DNA from: Hyparrhenia diplandra
Taxonomy: Eukaryota > Streptophyta > Magnoliopsida > Poales > Poaceae
Direction of reading: 5' to 3'
DNA: 64,000 nt
NCBI GenBank assembly: GCA_015847255.1
Contig: JADLZK010001312.1
Location: 1-64,000 of the forward strand
Below are positions 58,896-64,000 of this stretch, piece by piece. The position numbers and the translations under genes are program-made. Positions within the stretch are counted from its first letter, which is position 1; the number at the start of each line of letters is the position of its first letter. A model generated the notes under the pieces. That model was not told the origin of the DNA and made no database searches. It worked only from the letters and a program-made list of their open reading frames with translations.

Positions 58896-59531
58896 ACTCG
58901 TGGCAGAATCCGTCATTACTTTCTTCCTAATGATTGTAGGCACACGCCGCACACCTAACACTCAGGAGATGCACCTATCAGAAGTGGAAGCCTGCCTAGC
59001 TTCACGTAGATATGAACTATTCGCCTCTGCCTGCAGCTGCAGCACTTGGAACTATCATTTATTTGTTGTTGCTTCTCTCCTTGTGTTGTGTGTCTTGTCA
59101 TCTTGCTCTACCTTTTTCCTCGGAAGCTATACTCATGGACTCAAATTCCTTTGTTAACTGGCAACATTTTGAACAATTGTTGCCATCTAGAGAATTGTCA
59201 TGCAACCACAAATTGAGCAAAGCTTTACTGAACCGATCAATATCATTATCCGAAACATCCCAGAGATTCGCAATGATAGCAGGGGAACCAGCAAATAAAT
59301 ATGATAACAAAGCCCCTCGAGGAGCATATCCCTTTGCACTGACGTGTTCCACTGCTATATCCCATAAGAAGAGCAGCTGCACAGTTATCTACCTTCTCAA
59401 TTTTCTTACTAGAAATACACTGAGTTCCTGCAGCAATTTACAGGTTAGTTAGATCACAGACTCGTTATGTTGATTCAACCAGCCATTGTTATCACCGTGC
59501 ATTGCATGAGTATATGAATAATACACACTTA

Positions 59532-59703
59532 GGGCTTGTTTGGATGCACTCATCCATCTCAATCCATGTGTGTTGTAGTGAATTGTGGTGGAAATTCATC
59601 GCAAAGAAAAAATACAATTGCGATGGAAATTAGGTAATTTTCCACCTAAATCCAACCCAATACAAGTGAATTGACGTGTATTTGAGTGCTACCAAACGAG
59701 ACC
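59532..59703. mobile_element. MITE in the separase-like gene
   Basis: GGGCTTGTTTGGATGCACTC at the left and, inverted, GGTCTCGTTTGGTAGCACTC at the right; TTA and ATA outside. 172 bp, noncoding, within an intron between the HDLFL and LMGYSSG exons. Confidence 0.65.
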
Positions 59704-59875
59704 ATAGGAATTACAAGACTGGTACTCAATGACATTAGACACTTAAAAAAGAAGTTTTTGGCTTTAGCACAAGCAGAATAGCATATTAGAATAGCAGATC
59801 GATCCGAGTTATATCTGCCAGTATGCTAATTGTGGCCAGCATGTCATATAGTGCAAAGCTGCAACCTAAATAGGG

Positions 59876-60640
59876 ATGTTGTGCCGTCCTCTAGGAGGGA
59901 GAACGTGCGCCAAGATCCTTTCCCTGCTCGGTGTTCGCTTTTGGCGGGAGAGGAGTTGGGTGATGCCGACACGAAGTAGACACCGGCGCTACCCGCCGCT
60001 CTATTCCTCACCAGCCCCCGGAACCAGTCGTCGTCACCGGGGGGTCACTTGGGGAGCATGCCGTCGCGCCCACTGCTGCTTCCGTCCAGGACTTCCTGTC
60101 GGCGTCACCCTACCGCCAACGAGCCCGCCCCCGGTGGCCGCCCCACCCTCCGCTCGTCCAAAATCACCGATGAGGAATGGACCATAAGACGATCCCGCCC
60201 GCTGTGAAACAGGAGCAGCGCGATTCACAACCGGAGCAAAAGGCGTTGTTAGTGTTGCTCAGCAAGCTTGAGGGACGCCAGGACGAGGCGGCGTCAGACA
60301 CTTCAGTCCCGAGCTAGCGAGCAAGTTCCAGAATCACTTTGGCAACAACGGATCGTCCGCAAGCAACAGGCGTCTGCGCGAGCTCTTCCCCTTGATGCGG
60401 CCCAGGGCGTGGGCGACACCTGAAGGAGACACTTGTAGCCGCTTCCGCTTCTTCACCCACTCTCGTCACGCAACAGTTTACCTTTTAAGTACAACCGTAC
60501 CACATCGCCGTTTAAGCCGGTGATTCTTGTCTGTGTGCTTTTGTGCGCTGCGGCCAATTGTTTTGGCTAAAGTGTGCGACGTGCAAAACTCTATCTTCCC
60601 TTAATGCAATACGTGTCAATGGGCACGCTTTCGAAAAAAA
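59876..60640 (+). mobile_element. LINE 3' fragment in the separase-like gene
   Basis: A GC-rich stretch ends TTAATGCAATACGTGTCAAT, GGGCACGCTTTCG and 9 A, like a plant LINE 3' end. It lies opposite to the gene, in the same intron. The 5' limit and target duplication are unsure. Confidence 0.5.
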
Positions 60641-60653
60641 AATAGTCTAGTTT

Positions 60654-60961
60654 TGTTATGGACTGGGCCCGGCATGGGTTCAGCAGCTCAAGGCAAAGCA
60701 ACAGCCGCATATCAATGCAACAGATTAGATGTGCCAGGCAAGGAAAGATGTGAGGATTAGATTAGTATTGATGGTCGGATAAGATCATATAGTTGAATCT
60801 GTTAGCTATGTTTTTCATAGCCAGCCTATAAAAGAAAGGCATATAGCAAGCTCTAGAATTAAGGAAGAAGAAACCTAAAAGAAATCAGAACCTCCAGAGG
60901 GATGGCACCTAGCAGTTCTTCTTGCTATCACATCTACCTAAGTCAATCTCAATCTCAAACA
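60654..60961 (+). mobile_element. Solo LTR with perfect AGTTT target duplication
   Basis: It starts TGTTATGGACTGGGCC and ends TCTCAAACA. AGTTT flanks it (60649-60653 and 60962-60966). A promoter-like CCTATAAAAGAAAGG lies at about 60825. 308 bp. It is what remains after recombination between two LTRs. Confidence 0.8.
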
Positions 60962-63900
60962 AGTTTAGTCCATGGTGAAGGAAGATTAAAAAAAAAAAAT
61001 TGGGCTCGGGGCATTTAACCTAAAAGAACTTCACCTAGGGCTCTGTTGGTACTAGTAGGTTAGTGATGTAGCCTGCACTGTCACACAGTTCAAAAATAGT
61101 TGTTGTGCATCAAGCTGCCAAAAGGGAGGGGTATACATCAATTCTAAACAACTAAGATGAACCATCAGCTACACCTACAGGAAAAGGTCATGATAGTAAT
61201 AAGGGCAGGAAAAGGTCATGATTTTTCAAGGCCAAGGCCTGCTTGTCAGCCTTAGGAGAATTCCCAGCCAATCCCTGCACAACATCATTACATTATTTGT
61301 AGTTATGATAGCATAATGTAAATTTACCTTCCAACTTGCAAATGAAAAGGAAAATGGATCCTTGACACATTAAATCTTATTACTATGTTGCCATTGGTAA
61401 TCAGTATGTCCTTCACATCTTTTAGTTGGCACTTTACTAGCGTGGGTGGCTTCCAATGGCACCAAAAATTACTTATCCCCATGCAATGATTTGGATCACT
61501 ATCCTAACGACCACACTTTAAGGCAAAAGGATTGGAGAAAAAACCCAATGCATTCTTCATTGATTCTAGTGGTAGATATAGGTACAGACAACATATACAG
61601 CTATGGAAAGAATCACTATACAAATATGTATATACTGTCAGTACAGAGTGCAAAACTGTTCCTCCAATTAAGGCTAAATAACTGAACAAATTCTTCTTGT
61701 GTGCTGCCCAGGTCACCACTAGGATTCAACAGATAATATGTATTGAAAGTCGATGTGAGGAAAATGTAGACATTTACAGTGTAAAATGTAGACATCCAAA
61801 TATACCACCAACAACATCTACTGTCTAGTTATCTACCGGATGGCACCAAAGGAAACTAAAATGGACAAAGTGAGCTTAGCGACAAATAATATATAATAGC
61901 ATTCTATTCACCCTTATCAGCAAAATATGCTATCAAATAACAATTCCATCCATAGTTCTAGACTTATAATGCACATGAAAAGTATCAATAACATGTAAAA
62001 TTATTAATCACATAGGAAATAACTCACAGCCAAGTTATTTTGTTGCTCACCTGAACATTGACATCAAGATTAAAATAACTGGATCTCTATCAGCTGGTTG
62101 ACGCAACTTATACTGCACGTGGTATTAAAATTTGAGTGTAACATAGCACTGTCATCCATTTGGCAGGAAGAGAAAGCTCTAAGTCTATCTTTCCCAGACC
62201 ACCCTCCCCTCCAGAGTAACCTTTATACGAAATGAATTGGAGAAAACATTCTTGTACTTCATCCACTAATACAGAACCACCAAGGATAGCCTTGATGAGC
62301 ACTGGATTGGCTTCAAATTTGATTTTTTTAATACAAACCAGTGATAATACTTGATGAGGCAGTCTCAATGTGTTCATCAGATAATCGATGGCCTAACAAG
62401 GCATTTCCACGGTCCAAACTAAGAATCTTCAATGTCTCCGTTTGAAAGAATGAAAATGATATCAGAAAAGAAACATTATCTTGTGTTGACACCACTAAAT
62501 TCCAACAACTGAACCAATTTAAACTTTGATATGCATAGGTAATCCTACTTCAGTGCGTTGGCAAGGTAATTGTTGAGCCTCATTCTATGCGACCACCACC
62601 TAAAATGATCTGCATTTACATCATCAATAGTAAAGGTTGCACTGGAGAGGGACATAAAAGTCTGTAATTCCACAGCCCCAAGGGCACTGGCACTTCTTGT
62701 CTAAAACTCTTGTTGAATTGCCCAAATCGTGGATGTAGGAATCTTCAAACTGCATTTCTGTTAAGCAATGATAAGTCAAAAAGATCCAAGATTGGATTTC
62801 GTTATGGCTACATGCAACGGCGATATGTAATCCACACACCTGAAATAGCATCCACTGGAGAAGCAATGTAGCAGGTTCATTTTTTGAATCACCTTTGAAA
62901 GCAACATCCAAGCAGGAAAAAGCAGAGGAAGGCAATGGAAATTCAAAAGGGGCATTAACATAATCACCTCCAAGCATACTAATGCACAGAATTGGTATTG
63001 TTAGGAAGTTTTTGGAAGCATTATGTCATATGTTTCTCAATATGTTCTATGTCCCTTGATGACAACCTGATAAAGAAATTTTGATTTTACTACACATTTG
63101 CGGATGCAATATGATCACAAGTTCAGTTGCTACATAAAATTCTAAACCTGAGCACTTTCAAAACATCGTCATCCATCTTATTTCTGAAATCTTCATAGGT
63201 GCCCTGAAAATGTGAGTAGATGTGAATAAAAAGAAATTTACAGAATACGAAACTGTTCTAATCCTGCTCTTAACTAAGATACAAACCTCCGAAATCTTTT
63301 CCTTGGTCAATGCTTGTAAGCTAGAAAAATAATGACAACTGAGACAAGTTCCCACAGAAACTTGACGGAAGTATGTGGCACAGTGATTCAAAGCAAGAGA
63401 ATCTTTATAAGAACCCAAAGGCAGTTGAACTGAGGACCTGAAGTTGATAGCAAGAATATGCACGCAAGTAACTTGCAAACCTGCAATGGGCAATTCGGAT
63501 TTTAAGACAGAAGCAACAAGCAGTAAAGCAGGAATATATCTAATGATTAAAGAAAACGGTGCCTGACTGTTGCAAAAAAAATAGACCAAGTAATATCCAC
63601 TAAGCATTATAAATAGTCCACAGTACAATTGCACAAGATAACATGGCATAACAAACCTCCTGAACAAGTAAGGGGCTCTCTCTAGATAAAACATAAGCTT
63701 TGAGCAACCAGTGAACAACATCAGCCATTTTTAGAGAAGATACAGCTGATGTCCCTGCAGAAAAGTTCGATGAAACAAAATAAAATTAAGCAAGTATCAT
63801 GAATTGCAACAACCAGAATATCAGATATGCATATGTTGCATTGCATAACAGGAACTTGATAAAACGAACCTTGGCTGTTCATAAAGGGAGCTTTTTAGCA

Positions 63901-64000
63901 AGAAGAAGCTCATACTGCATAGAATTTTTGTACACTCTAAAGGAAGAAAAACACCAATGCTCCTATCCATGATTAGTCCAACTTAATAAGGCCCATAAGT

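Larger units (their letters stand above)
58905..63760 (-). pseudogene. Separase-like gene, 3' exons, catalytic dyad lost; runs off the right edge
   Basis: Separase is the CD-clan protease that cuts cohesin at anaphase. Minus-strand exons in order: MADVVHWLLKAYVLSRE (63680-63755), GSYKDSLALNHCATYFRQVS and GTCLSCHYFSSLQAL (63300-63430), TYEDFRNKMDDDVLKVLR (63150-63205), LGGDYVN (62960), CPWGCGITDFYVPLQ (62660), FEANPVLIKAILGG and DEVQECFLQFISYKGY (62200-62310), ADRDPVIL (62080), NPSGDLGSTQEEFVQLF (61680-61735) and KQALALKNHDLFL (61215-61275). Then come GTQCISSKKIEKVDNCAAAL and LMGYSSG (59345-59437), GYAPRGALLSYLFAGSPAII and ANLWDVSDNDIDRFSKALLN (59200-59345), and PLLIGASPEC with VPTIIRKK (58910-58990). 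The YFGHGSG box with the catalytic His is absent after HDLFL. The catalytic Cys of LMGCSSG is Tyr (59359-59357). A frameshift follows GT, and I do not find the LPWENLP exon. An inactive copy is the best reading. The N-terminal exons lie outside the window. Confidence 0.84.

Overview
The window looks like nuclear DNA of a grass (Poaceae). Pointers are Stowaway-type MITEs with CTCCCTCCGT ends, a Cassandra-like 5S-bearing TRIM, a Ty3/gypsy element resembling the RIRE2/Retand group (Asp-Gly-Gly-Ala protease plus antisense genes), a very GC-rich chitinase gene, and separase exons that read like the rice protein as I remember it. No species can be named. There are no prokaryotic operons, no CRISPR array and no tRNA or rRNA gene that I can support.

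Layout. 1-6331: LINE tails, a hAT element (1934-3622) with a broken zf-MYM/hAT transposase, and a 2.4 kb noncoding repeat (3698-6103) that carries an AT/GC foldback insertion. 6332-28944: one PIF/Harbinger element whose TIRs and TAA target duplications lie 22.6 kb apart because later elements landed in it. Those are an LTR-like element (6698-18363), a gypsy element inside that (8154-18023) which holds another noncoding repeat (10285-11982), a CACTA element in the DDE transposase exon (19181-21184), and a CACTA-like piece plus a complete hAT element (23508-27634) in the Myb-like ORF. 29301-30300: GH19 chitinase gene on the minus strand, with three frameshifts. 31-35 kb: intergenic, with MITEs, a micro-retroinsertion and copia and CACTA debris. 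34990-40600: an inverted duplication. One arm keeps a type I MADS-box gene (37340-37972, minus); the other arm has lost it. 41-44.2 kb: GA microsatellites, Cassandra-like LTR, MITE, CACTA-like element. 44593-44981: a small intact two-exon gene (minus). 47.2-54 kb: LINE pieces split by a TRIM and a 5'-truncated Ty1/copia element. 57.8-64 kb: an unrecognised multi-exon coding remnant, then a separase-like gene (minus, running off the right edge) that has lost both catalytic residues and carries a MITE, a LINE tail and a solo LTR.

Host genes are few: chitinase (secreted, defence), type I MADS factor (reproductive regulator by family), a small plant-specific protein, and the separase-like locus. 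They do not form a pathway. Most of the sequence is transposon history, and its order can be read from target-site duplications. Many reading frames differ by single-base indels, so sequence error is a real alternative to true decay, above all in GC-rich parts.
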